From Gemmatimonadota bacterium (GTDB lineage: Bacteria; Latescibacterota; UBA2968; UBA8231), in NCBI GenBank assembly GCA_026706505.1, contig JAPOYQ010000490.1, positions 1-6,528 of the forward strand: a stretch of 6,528 nt of DNA, read 5' to 3'. The position numbers were made by a program, and so were the translations under genes. Position 1 is the stretch's first letter, and each line of letters starts with the position of its first letter. Shown piece after piece: positions 1-6,072 of the stretch. Below the pieces are notes generated by a model. The model saw only the letters and a list, made by a program, of their open reading frames with translations, searched no databases and was not told the DNA's origin.

Positions 1-1287
1 GTGCTGGGTTTTGCGCCAGCAATAGACATTCGTGCGCAGGGAACCTATCGCGAGGGCTTTGCTAGCGGCTGGACTTTTGCTCGCTCGGACAATGGCCGAC
101 CAAAGTTCCGTTCGTCTTTTGCGCCGGTAGCGGGGATGGATCCGGCCGGCTTCATCGACTTGGGGGATCCGATTTTTACCAATGTGATGTGGGGTTTGGG
201 ACGCGGCGGCGTGTTGAGCGCGCTCAATACACCGCTTTTTCTGGGGCTAGCGACGACCCAGATAGGGATATTGCAAGAGTTAGACCGAGCAACGGCGGAG
301 GCTGCCGCCCAGCAGCTATTGGGCGGGTTAGATGCGCTGGTGCCCGAACAACTGACGGGGTTGGACAACGCCATGCTCATGCTCAACCTCGAAAAGGTGG
401 CCGCTGGCGATTCGGCACCCTTTGATCCGGTCGCCGATGTTATCGACGTGCCACTGACCCGCTCGACAACCACTGAGACTTATGAGTTTGGCTACAAGGG
501 GGTGGTCGGCGAGAAGCTGGTGGTGGCGGCCGACCTGTATCACACCCGGATCCAGGATTTCGTCTCCCCGATTCAGGTACAGACGCCCAATGTCTTCCTC
601 GATCCGGCTAGCCTCGGGGCGGCGCTAGGTGCCAGCATCGGCGAGGCGCTGGCCGAGAATGCAGAGTTGGCCGCGGCAGTCGCCTCGCTCGACAATATGC
701 AGGTCCCGGGCACTTTGTCTGGCAACGGCAATGGCTCGCCGGTGGATGAAATTGTCACGTTGTTTGCCGGTGGGGCCGCGAGCATACCGTTTGGTACGGT
801 TACGCCGGAGCAAGCATTCGAGCCGACGGCTGTAATGTTGACCTATCGCAACTTCGGCGAAATCTCTCTTAACGGCTTGGATGTGAACTTGGCTTATTTC
901 CCGAGCGACCAATGGTCGCTAACGGGCAGCTATTCTTATGTCGATAAGACTTTATTTGAGAACGTCGATGGCATCGCCGATATAGCGCTTAACGCGCCGG
1001 GTAACAAATTCAAGCTAGGCACGTCCTATACCTTCGACCAAGAGCAACTAACCCTAGGGGCGCAGTGGCGCTACGTGGGGGCGTTTCGCCAGGAGTCGGG
1101 CGTGTTCGTCGGGGATGTGGACGCGTACTCGCTCCTCGATTTGAACGCCAGTTGTCTGCTGCCGTTCGGAAGCAACCTGCGGCTCGGGGTGGATGTTTCC
1201 AACGCGCTCGACAACAAGCACCGCACCTTTATTGGGGCACCGGAGATCGGTCGCTTGATCTTTGGGCAATTGGGCGTGGCGTTTTAA
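1..1287 (+). CDS. TonB-dependent outer-membrane receptor, C-terminal part (5' end outside the window)
   Basis: This is the 3' part of a TonB-dependent receptor, an outer-membrane barrel that imports a scarce ligand using TonB energy; the ligand cannot be told. The frame is open at base 1. The GTG there is probably only the first codon in view, because residues 8-20 already look like a barrel strand (IDIRAQGTYREGF). The plug domain and TonB box lie outside the window. Visible residues 157-190 (ETYEFGYKGVV, then VVAADLYHTRIQDFVSP) are the usual paired barrel strands. Residues 279-317 (LTYRNFGEISLNGLDV onward) and 375-403 (AYSLLDLNASC, then LGVDVSNALDNKHR) match the end-of-barrel pattern of the family. 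The protein ends in Phe, as expected for insertion by the BAM machinery. Two long alanine-rich segments (about 80-135 and 200-265) interrupt the strand pattern and are probably loops. A strong terminator follows 18 bases after the stop. Confidence 0.88.
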   Translation: MLGFAPAIDIRAQGTYREGFASGWTFARSDNGRPKFRSSFAPVAGMDPAGFIDLGDPIFTNVMWGLGRGGVLSALNTPLFLGLATTQIGILQELDRATAEAAAQQLLGGLDALVPEQLTGLDNAMLMLNLEKVAAGDSAPFDPVADVIDVPLTRSTTTETYEFGYKGVVGEKLVVAADLYHTRIQDFVSPIQVQTPNVFLDPASLGAALGASIGEALAENAELAAAVASLDNMQVPGTLSGNGNGSPVDEIVTLFAGGAASIPFGTVTPEQAFEPTAVMLTYRNFGEISLNGLDVNLAYFPSDQWSLTGSYSYVDKTLFENVDGIADIALNAPGNKFKLGTSYTFDQEQLTLGAQWRYVGAFRQESGVFVGDVDAYSLLDLNASCLLPFGSNLRLGVDVSNALDNKHRTFIGAPEIGRLIFGQLGVAF

Positions 1288-1305
1288 GGGAGGATACAGC
1301 AGGCG

Positions 1306-1339
1306 AAAGGGGGACGGCGATGTCCGTCCCCCTTTTTTT
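1306..1339 (+). terminator. Rho-independent terminator of the receptor gene, at the convergent junction with ilvN
   Basis: The arms 1306-1317 (AAAGGGGGACGG) and 1324-1335 (CCGTCCCCCTTT) pair perfectly over 12 bp around a 6-base loop (CGATGT). A run of seven T follows at 1333-1339. On the plus strand this is a textbook intrinsic terminator for the receptor. On the minus strand the same hairpin starts just after the ilvN stop codon but is followed by only three T (then CGCC), so it should work less well in that direction. The T-run overlaps the ilvN stop codon (1338-1340). Confidence 0.93.
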
Positions 1340-1916
1340 ATGTCGGCTTGTTGCCGCGGGCCATGACCACTTTACCAGTGCGGACCATTTCCTTGAGGTC
1401 GAATTTGCTCAAGAGCGATTCGAGCGCGTCCATCTTCTCGGTGGTGCCGGTGGCCTCGATGGTGATGGTGGCCCCTGAGATATCGACTGTCTTGCCGCGA
1501 AAAACCTCGGTAATCTGCAAGACCTCGGTGCGTTCTTCGACCGAGCAGCCGACCTTGAAGAGAGCCAACTCGCGGGTGATGGCATCGTCGGTCGAGTGGT
1601 CCTTGGCGTGGATGACATCGACTAACTTGTTGAGCTGAAGAATAATCTGATGCAGCTCGGCGGCAGGGCCAATGCTGGTGATGGTCATGCGCGAGCACTG
1701 GGGGATATGGGCCGGTGAGACGACTAGGTTCTCGATGTTGTAGGCTCGGCGAGCAAAGCACTGGGCGATTCTCACCAATACGCCGGGACGGTCGTTGACC
1801 AATAGGCCGATGGTAGTCTTCTGTTGGGGTTCGGTCGGCCTGAGTTGTGGTGCATCCACCGCCTCTTGGCGGGCATTGAGGTCTGCGGCGGCAAAGTCGA
1901 TGGCAGTCGTAGACAT
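1338..1916 (-). CDS. ilvN: Acetolactate synthase small (regulatory) subunit
   Basis: Regulatory subunit of acetohydroxyacid synthase. It binds the catalytic subunit, raises its activity and carries the valine feedback site. The 192-aa product has an N-terminal ACT domain at about residues 34-105 (IGLLVNDRPGVLVRIAQCF, then RRAYNIENLVVSP and SRMTIT) and the usual C-terminal domain at about 110-188 (ELALFKV, TEVFRGKTVDIS, VMARG). By alignment with E. coli IlvH, Gly45 and Asn60 sit at the ligand-contact Gly14 and Asn29 positions. About 30 N-terminal residues ahead of the ACT domain are not in the short E. coli form and look low-complexity. I chose the ATG at 1916 because it overlaps the ilvB stop (TAATG) and has AAAGGAAG 6 bases upstream; a longer frame reaching 2027 would run back into ilvB. 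In the other common naming this gene would be ilvH. Confidence 0.95.
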   Translation of the reverse strand: MSTTAIDFAAADLNARQEAVDAPQLRPTEPQQKTTIGLLVNDRPGVLVRIAQCFARRAYNIENLVVSPAHIPQCSRMTITSIGPAAELHQIILQLNKLVDVIHAKDHSTDDAITRELALFKVGCSVEERTEVLQITEVFRGKTVDISGATITIEATGTTEKMDALESLLSKFDLKEMVRTGKVVMARGNKPT

Positions 1917-1930
1917 TAGGTGCTTCCTTT
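1914..1930 (-). promoter_or_regulatory. ilvN ribosome binding site and TAATG coupling junction with ilvB
   Basis: On the minus strand, AAAGGAAG (1923-1930) lies 6 bases before the TAATG at 1914-1918. There the last base of the ilvB stop TAA is also the first base of the ilvN ATG. Such a one-base overlap usually allows terminating ribosomes to restart, keeping the two subunits in proportion. The coupling itself is inferred. Confidence 0.8.
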
Positions 1931-3634
1931 GGGTTGGGCCAGTTTCTGCTTGGGAGCCTCGATCAGCATATCGGTGAGCGCAGCCCCGGCGGGAATCATC
2001 GGGAAGACGTTGTCTTCCTTTTCGCACTCGGCGTGGATGACACAGGGGCCTTCGTCGTGGTCGAGGGCCTGCCTGAGGACTTTGTCAATGTCGGCGGTGC
2101 GCCGGATGCGAAAGCCCTTAGCGCCGTAGGCTTCGGCCAGCTTGACGAAGTCAGGATTGCCCTCTAGGTCAACCCCGGAAAGGCGATTGTCGAAGAAGAG
2201 ATTTTGCCACTGGCGAACCATACCTAGGTACTTGTTGTCGAGGACTAGGATCTTAACCGGCAGCTGATGGACGACGGCGGTGGCTAGTTCGCACAGGGTC
2301 ATCTGGAAGCCGCCGTCGCCGCAGATGGCGACTACGGTCTCTTCGGGGCGGCCAAACTGAGCACCGACGGCTGCGGGAAAGCCAAAGCCCATGGTACCAG
2401 CGCCGCCGGAGGAAAGCCATTGGCGATGGTGAGCTGTCTTGTAGAACTGAGCGGCCCACATCTGATGCTGGCCGACGTCGGTAGTCACCACGGCGCGGCC
2501 AGCGGTCAGCTCGTACAGGCGGTCGATGATAGTCTGCATCTTGAGGCCACCGCGTTTGCCGTATTTGAGCGGGTACTTCGTCTTCCACTCGTCGATTTGG
2601 GCAAGCCAAGCTGCCGTGTCAATCGGCTCAACGTAGTTGATTAGCTCTTTGAGCACTTGGCGCGCATCGCCTTCGATAAAAACGTCGGGTATGACCACTT
2701 TGCCGTATTCGGCAGGGTCGATGTCGATGTGGATCTTTTTCGCGTCCGGGCAGAATTCCGAAAGCTTGCCAGTAATCCGGTCGTCCCAGCGTCCGCCCAC
2801 CGACATAATCAGGTCGCAGCCGACGACGGCCTTGTTGGCATAGGCCGTGCCGTGCATGCCGAGCATACCCACTGAGAGCGCGTGCTGCTCGGGGAACGCC
2901 CCCTTGCCGAGCAGGGTGTTGGTCACTGGCATCCGCGTCTTTTCGGCAAAGGCCTTGGCCACCTCGTGCGCGCCCGAGGCGATGCAGCCGCCGCCCAAGT
3001 AGAGCAGGGGGCGCTTGCTGCGGCGCAGAAGAGTGGCGGCGGCTTCGAGCAGTTCGGGCGCGGGCTTGGTCTGCCAAGTGTAACCAGGCAAGTACACCTT
3101 CTCGGGAAAGTCGGTGGTGCATTCGGGGAAGGGGTCGCCCTGGGTGACGTCCTTGGGCAAATCGACGAGCACTGGCCCCTGTCGGCCGGTGGTGGCGATG
3201 TGGAATGCCTCGGTCATCACGCGGGGGATGTCGTTGGGGTCCCTGACCAAATAGGAGTGCTTGACGACGGGCATGGAGATGCCGAAGACATCGGCCTCCT
3301 GAAAGGCGTCTTTGCCGAGCATGGGGGTGACGGTTTGGCCGGTGAGGGCGATGACGGGCGCGGAATCCATCAGTGCGGTTAGCAGGCCGGTGATGGTGTT
3401 GGTTGCGCCCGGTCCGGAGGTTACGAGGACGACGCCGGGCTTGCCGGTAGCGCGGGCGTAGCCGTCGGCCATGTGGGTCGCGCCTTGCTCGTGCCGGGTG
3501 AGGATGAAGCGGATCTGCTCGGAGTTGAGCAGTGCGTCGAAGATGGGCATGGCCGCGCCGCCCGGGTGACCAAAGACGTACTCGACGCCGAAGCGATCAA
3601 GCGCTTCGATGACTTTGTCAGCCCCTCTCGCCAT
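1916..3634 (-). CDS. ilvB: Acetolactate synthase large (catalytic) subunit
   Basis: Catalytic subunit of acetohydroxyacid synthase (EC 2.2.1.6), a cytoplasmic ThDP-, Mg- and FAD-dependent enzyme. It condenses two pyruvates to acetolactate, or pyruvate with 2-oxobutyrate to acetohydroxybutyrate. The 572 aa are full length. The N-terminal ThDP-binding (PYR) domain holds VFGHPGGAAM (20-29) and catalytic Glu49 in TRHEQGA. The central FAD-binding domain carries GGRWDDRITGK (280-290). The C-terminal domain has the ThDP/Mg motif starting GDGG at 439-442 and ending at Asn467, then LGMVRQWQNLFF (470-481). The substrate-channel tryptophan is kept (Trp476, equivalent to Arabidopsis Trp574), while the Pro197-equivalent is Val92 by my alignment. 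The DAFQEAD run (99-105) and the lack of any decarboxylase-type change favour the anabolic enzyme over other ThDP family members. The ATG at 3634 has AGGGAG 8 bases upstream. It is the first gene of the ilvBN operon; no ilvC is adjacent. Confidence 0.97.
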   Translation of the reverse strand: MARGADKVIEALDRFGVEYVFGHPGGAAMPIFDALLNSEQIRFILTRHEQGATHMADGYARATGKPGVVLVTSGPGATNTITGLLTALMDSAPVIALTGQTVTPMLGKDAFQEADVFGISMPVVKHSYLVRDPNDIPRVMTEAFHIATTGRQGPVLVDLPKDVTQGDPFPECTTDFPEKVYLPGYTWQTKPAPELLEAAATLLRRSKRPLLYLGGGCIASGAHEVAKAFAEKTRMPVTNTLLGKGAFPEQHALSVGMLGMHGTAYANKAVVGCDLIMSVGGRWDDRITGKLSEFCPDAKKIHIDIDPAEYGKVVIPDVFIEGDARQVLKELINYVEPIDTAAWLAQIDEWKTKYPLKYGKRGGLKMQTIIDRLYELTAGRAVVTTDVGQHQMWAAQFYKTAHHRQWLSSGGAGTMGFGFPAAVGAQFGRPEETVVAICGDGGFQMTLCELATAVVHQLPVKILVLDNKYLGMVRQWQNLFFDNRLSGVDLEGNPDFVKLAEAYGAKGFRIRRTADIDKVLRQALDHDEGPCVIHAECEKEDNVFPMIPAGAALTDMLIEAPKQKLAQPKGST

Positions 3635-3642
3635 GTCAATTT

Positions 3643-3648
3643 CTCCCT
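3643..3648 (-). promoter_or_regulatory. ilvB ribosome binding site
   Basis: AGGGAG on the minus strand lies 8 bases before the ATG at 3634. It supports that start over any internal Met. Confidence 0.75.
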
Positions 3649-3692
3649 AAAAATGGATAGTTTAAGAATTATTATGTAACTAACTTGAGCAA

Positions 3693-3721
3693 AGTATAGG
3701 CAAAAATGGCGTTAATGACAA
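3693..3721 (-). promoter_or_regulatory. Predicted sigma70-type promoter of ilvBN
   Basis: On the minus strand, TTGTCA (3716-3721) and TATACT (3693-3698) are separated by exactly 17 bases. Each hexamer matches the sigma70 consensus at 5 of 6 positions. The expected start of transcription is near 3686, giving a leader of about 50 nt before the ilvB ATG. A/T-rich sequence upstream (TTTAAAATTTT on the minus strand, about 3731-3741) could act as an UP element. The 162-base gap 3635-3796 is far more AT-rich than the genes on either side. The short leader contains no ATG and no run of branched-chain amino-acid codons, so peptide-dependent attenuation is not evident. I see no T-box-like structure either. 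There is also no clear terminator after the upstream dipeptidase gene, so some read-through into ilvBN is possible. Confidence 0.72.
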
Positions 3722-3796
3722 GAAGGAGAGAAAATTTTAAACGATTTGTAACGAAAAAGGATAGAACGTAGAGTCAGCTTTAGAGGCTATTGCAGA

Positions 3797-4885
3797 TTAA
3801 GAGCAGCTCCACACGTCCTTGAAGAACCGAATCCAGTTGCCGGAGAAGATGCCTGCGATGTCTGCTGGTGAGTAACCACGGCGCGCGAGGATGGGCTGGA
3901 GTTTTTGCAGGTCGGCGATGGTGTTGAGGTTGCGCGGGGCTTGCTCGGTGCCGAAGCCGCCGTCGAGATCGGTGCCAATGCCGCAGTGGCGCGAAGTGCC
4001 CAAAAGCTGACAGATGTGGTCGATATGGTCGGCGACGGTTTCCAACGTGGCGTTGGTCAGTTGTTCAAAGGCGGGGACTTTGCGCTGCCAGCCCGGGTCG
4101 AGCATCCAAGCGTCAAAAGCTGCGCCGATGACTCCATCGCGCTCGGCGATGGAGCGGATCATTTCATCGGTGAGTTGGCGCTGGCCGGGAACCAAGGTGC
4201 GACAATTGTGGTGCGAAGCGCAGACCGGGCCGTCGTACAATTCCAAGAGTTCCCAGTGGGCTCGGTCGGTCAAATGGGTTAAGTCGACGATGATGCCGGC
4301 CGCTTTGAGCGCGTCGAGCAGGGGTTTAGCCGGCGGCAACAGTCCGCCTTCGGTGCCGGTGCCGTGCGAATAGGTGCTGGTGCCGTAATGCGAGATCGAC
4401 ACTAGGCGCAAGCCGAGTTCGCGCCATTCGGGCACTTGGTCCGGGCCTAAGATGGGATCGGCGCTTTCCATGGCGAGGATCAGGCCGAAGGGGGGCGTTG
4501 GGTCGGGGTTTTGCCAAGCGGCGATGGTTTCGTCCAAATCCTCGATATTTTTGACGAAGCGGAGCAAACCCTCGCGTTCGAGTGCTTGGTAGTACGCCAA
4601 ATGTCCGCGGCCGACGCCGTGGCATTGGGCTTGGCAGTACATGCCGGTGCGGGTCCAGCGGTCGTTTGGGTCCAGGCGCGACATCACTGTGCCGCAGAAG
4701 AGGCCGACCTTGCCGCGGCGCAGCTCGGGGAAGGTCACCGTGCAGGAGCCGAAGCCCTCCATGGTCTGCACCGAGTCGTGGACGCGCACGGTGGTCGCCT
4801 TTTGCGTTAGGTCGCGGTTGATTTGCAGGGCGGAGAAGGCTAGATCGAGGTGGCTGTCGAGGATCAGCGGACGCGCGTCGGTCAT
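3797..4885 (-). CDS. M19-family (renal/membrane dipeptidase-like) metallopeptidase, second copy
   Basis: Predicted zinc dipeptidase of peptidase family M19, which cleaves dipeptides, in some members those with a D-residue or dehydro bond at the C-terminal position. The 362 aa form one amidohydrolase-type TIM barrel. The expected metal ligands are present: His12 and Asp14 (SHLDLAF), bridging Glu140 (AMESAD), His204 (DLTHLTD) and His225 (ASHHNCR). The substrate-site residues of human DPEP1 also have counterparts: His166 (SISHYG), Arg236 (GQRQLTD) and Asp306 (GTDLDGG). No signal peptide or membrane segment is visible, so it is probably cytoplasmic. I chose the ATG at 4885 because the conserved protein begins there and GGAG lies 8 bases upstream. 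The frame extends to 5047, but that part overlaps the preceding gene and is Ser/Thr/Pro-rich shadow sequence. It starts 4 bases after the stop of its paralogue, so the two are surely co-transcribed. The true substrate is unknown. Confidence 0.9.
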   Translation of the reverse strand: MTDARPLILDSHLDLAFSALQINRDLTQKATTVRVHDSVQTMEGFGSCTVTFPELRRGKVGLFCGTVMSRLDPNDRWTRTGMYCQAQCHGVGRGHLAYYQALEREGLLRFVKNIEDLDETIAAWQNPDPTPPFGLILAMESADPILGPDQVPEWRELGLRLVSISHYGTSTYSHGTGTEGGLLPPAKPLLDALKAAGIIVDLTHLTDRAHWELLELYDGPVCASHHNCRTLVPGQRQLTDEMIRSIAERDGVIGAAFDAWMLDPGWQRKVPAFEQLTNATLETVADHIDHICQLLGTSRHCGIGTDLDGGFGTEQAPRNLNTIADLQKLQPILARRGYSPADIAGIFSGNWIRFFKDVWSCS

Positions 4886-4889
4886 TGTG

Positions 4890-6023
4890 TTAGCTCCAGG
4901 CTTGGCGGAAGAAGCGCGAGAGGTTACCGTGGGCGATGGCCGCAATGTCGTCGGTCGAGTAGCCCCGCCGCTCGAGGATGTCAAGGAAGCGCTGTAGGTC
5001 GGCGATGGTGTCGTAGTCAATGGGTGCCATTTCGCGCCCAAAGCCACCGTCGAGGTCGGAGCCGATGGCGACGTGATTGCAGTTGCCGACGAGTTGGCAG
5101 ATGTGGTCGATGTGATCGACGACGGCCGACATGGAGCGGCGGGCGGTTTGCGGATAGGTCGCTGGGTCGTCGAAGTTGATCTCGGGATTGAGCATGAACT
5201 CGGCGAAGACCGCGCCGATGACGCCGCCGCGCTCGGCGATGGCTTGGATCATCTTGTCGCTGAGGTGGCGCTGGCCGGGGACGAGGGCACGGCAGTTGCA
5301 GTGGCTGGCGTGGACCGGCCCCGACCAGTAGTCCAAAAGCTGCCAGAAGACCAAGTCCGAGGCGTGGGTCAGGTCGAGGGCGATGTTCGTTGCGGCGAGC
5401 GCGTCGAGCAGGGGATAGGCATCGGCGTATAGCCCGCCGCGAGTGCCGGTGCCGTGGCCCCAGGTATTGGCACCAAAATGCGTCAGCCCCACCGAGCGCA
5501 GGTCCTGCTCCCACCACCAGCTTACTTGCTCCGGGTCTAAAATGGGGTCGGCGCTTTCCATGCTCAGGATCAGGCCGATCGGAGTCGTTGAGTCGGGATT
5601 TTGCCAAGCGGCAATGGCCGCGTCGAGATCGTTTGTGTCGCGGATAAAGCGCAGTTGGCCCTCGCGCTCTAGCGCTTTGTAATAGTGAAGATGCGATTGG
5701 CCCATGGCATGAGCTGCTTCTTGAGTTCTCATGCCGTCGTCGAGGAGGCCAGTGGGCATCTGCACTCGGCACATGATGGTCGAGAGTGCAATGCCGACGC
5801 AGCCTTGGCGCATCTGCGGCAGGGATACGGTGGCCGTGCCGCGCGAGGTGCTTTCGGGGCGCTTTCTGTCGCGCAGCGAGTCGGGGTGAGAAGGGCTTGG
5901 AGGTTTGGGGTCTTCGCGCTCGCGCAGGACGTGGATGTCTTGGGTGAGGTCGCGGCGGTGGTGCAGGGCGTTGAAGGCCAAGTCGAGATGGCCGTCTATA
6001 ATGAGCATGAGCTGCTCGGGCAT
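4890..6023 (-). CDS. M19-family (renal/membrane dipeptidase-like) metallopeptidase, first copy
   Basis: Paralogue of the gene just downstream, about half identical by eye over most of its length. The 377 aa carry the full M19 set: His12 and Asp14 (GHLDLAF), Glu156 (SMESAD), His220 (DLTHASD) and His241 (ASHCNCR). His182 (GLTHFG), Arg252 (GQRHLSD) and Asp323 (GSDLDGG) fit the substrate site. Compared with its neighbour it has about 16 extra residues at roughly 35-62, a charged, Pro/Arg/Ser-rich run (for example EDPKPPSPSHPD) lying between the first metal-binding strand and the next conserved strand (ATVSLPQMRQG). There is no signal peptide. The ATG at 6023 has AAGAGG 9 bases upstream; Met6 (ATG at 6008) is a possible alternative. 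It is the first gene of the two-gene unit. The 49-base gap to the upstream gene is too short to rule out a shared transcript. Confidence 0.9.
   Translation of the reverse strand: MPEQLMLIIDGHLDLAFNALHHRRDLTQDIHVLREREDPKPPSPSHPDSLRDRKRPESTSRGTATVSLPQMRQGCVGIALSTIMCRVQMPTGLLDDGMRTQEAAHAMGQSHLHYYKALEREGQLRFIRDTNDLDAAIAAWQNPDSTTPIGLILSMESADPILDPEQVSWWWEQDLRSVGLTHFGANTWGHGTGTRGGLYADAYPLLDALAATNIALDLTHASDLVFWQLLDYWSGPVHASHCNCRALVPGQRHLSDKMIQAIAERGGVIGAVFAEFMLNPEINFDDPATYPQTARRSMSAVVDHIDHICQLVGNCNHVAIGSDLDGGFGREMAPIDYDTIADLQRFLDILERRGYSTDDIAAIAHGNLSRFFRQAWS
4894..4897 (-). promoter_or_regulatory. Ribosome binding site of the second dipeptidase, inside the end of the first
   Basis: GGAG lies within the last Trp-Ser codons of the upstream gene, 8 bases before the ATG at 4885. 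This fixes the start of the 362-aa product and suggests coupled translation. Confidence 0.65.
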
Positions 6024-6032
6024 GATGGGAAA

Positions 6033-6038
6033 CCTCTT
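6033..6038 (-). promoter_or_regulatory. Ribosome binding site of the first dipeptidase
   Basis: AAGAGG on the minus strand lies 9 bases before the ATG at 6023, favouring that start over the internal Met6. Confidence 0.55.
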
Positions 6039-6072
6039 GGGTTAATTCGCTAGGTATTTTTATACTATCTCT

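Noticed and set aside
1917..2027. A longer ilvN reading frame starting at 2027, adding 37 N-terminal residues
   Set aside because: The extra part lies inside ilvB in another frame and is basic, unstructured shadow sequence. The ATG at 1916 has a good ribosome binding site and the TAATG overlap.
2882..3382. A 166-codon plus-strand open frame inside ilvB
   Set aside because: It is a shadow of GC-rich coding sequence. The opposite-strand frame is a fully conserved acetolactate synthase, and this product shows only Gly/Ala/Val-rich low-information sequence.
3658..3682. Inverted repeat TAGTT/AACTA in the ilvB leader as a possible operator or hairpin
   Set aside because: The arms are only 5 bp with a 15-base gap in AT-rich DNA, which is expected by chance.
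3722..3796. An intrinsic terminator after the second dipeptidase
   Set aside because: I find no stem longer than a few base pairs followed by a T-run on the minus strand. The CCTTTTTC run there has no hairpin before it.
4886..5047. A 54-residue N-terminal extension of the second dipeptidase
   Set aside because: It overlaps the first dipeptidase in another frame, is Ser/Thr/Pro-rich without family similarity, and the two paralogues align from the ATG at 4885.
5017..5772. A 251-codon minus-strand open frame inside the first dipeptidase gene
   Set aside because: It overlaps the M19 frame completely, and its product is dominated by Arg, Pro and His, as expected of an out-of-frame reading of GC-rich DNA.
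6024..6072. A possible promoter for the dipeptidase pair (TATAAA-like box near 6056-6062 on the minus strand)
   Set aside because: No credible -35 hexamer lies at the right distance, and the AT-rich gap makes such boxes likely by chance.
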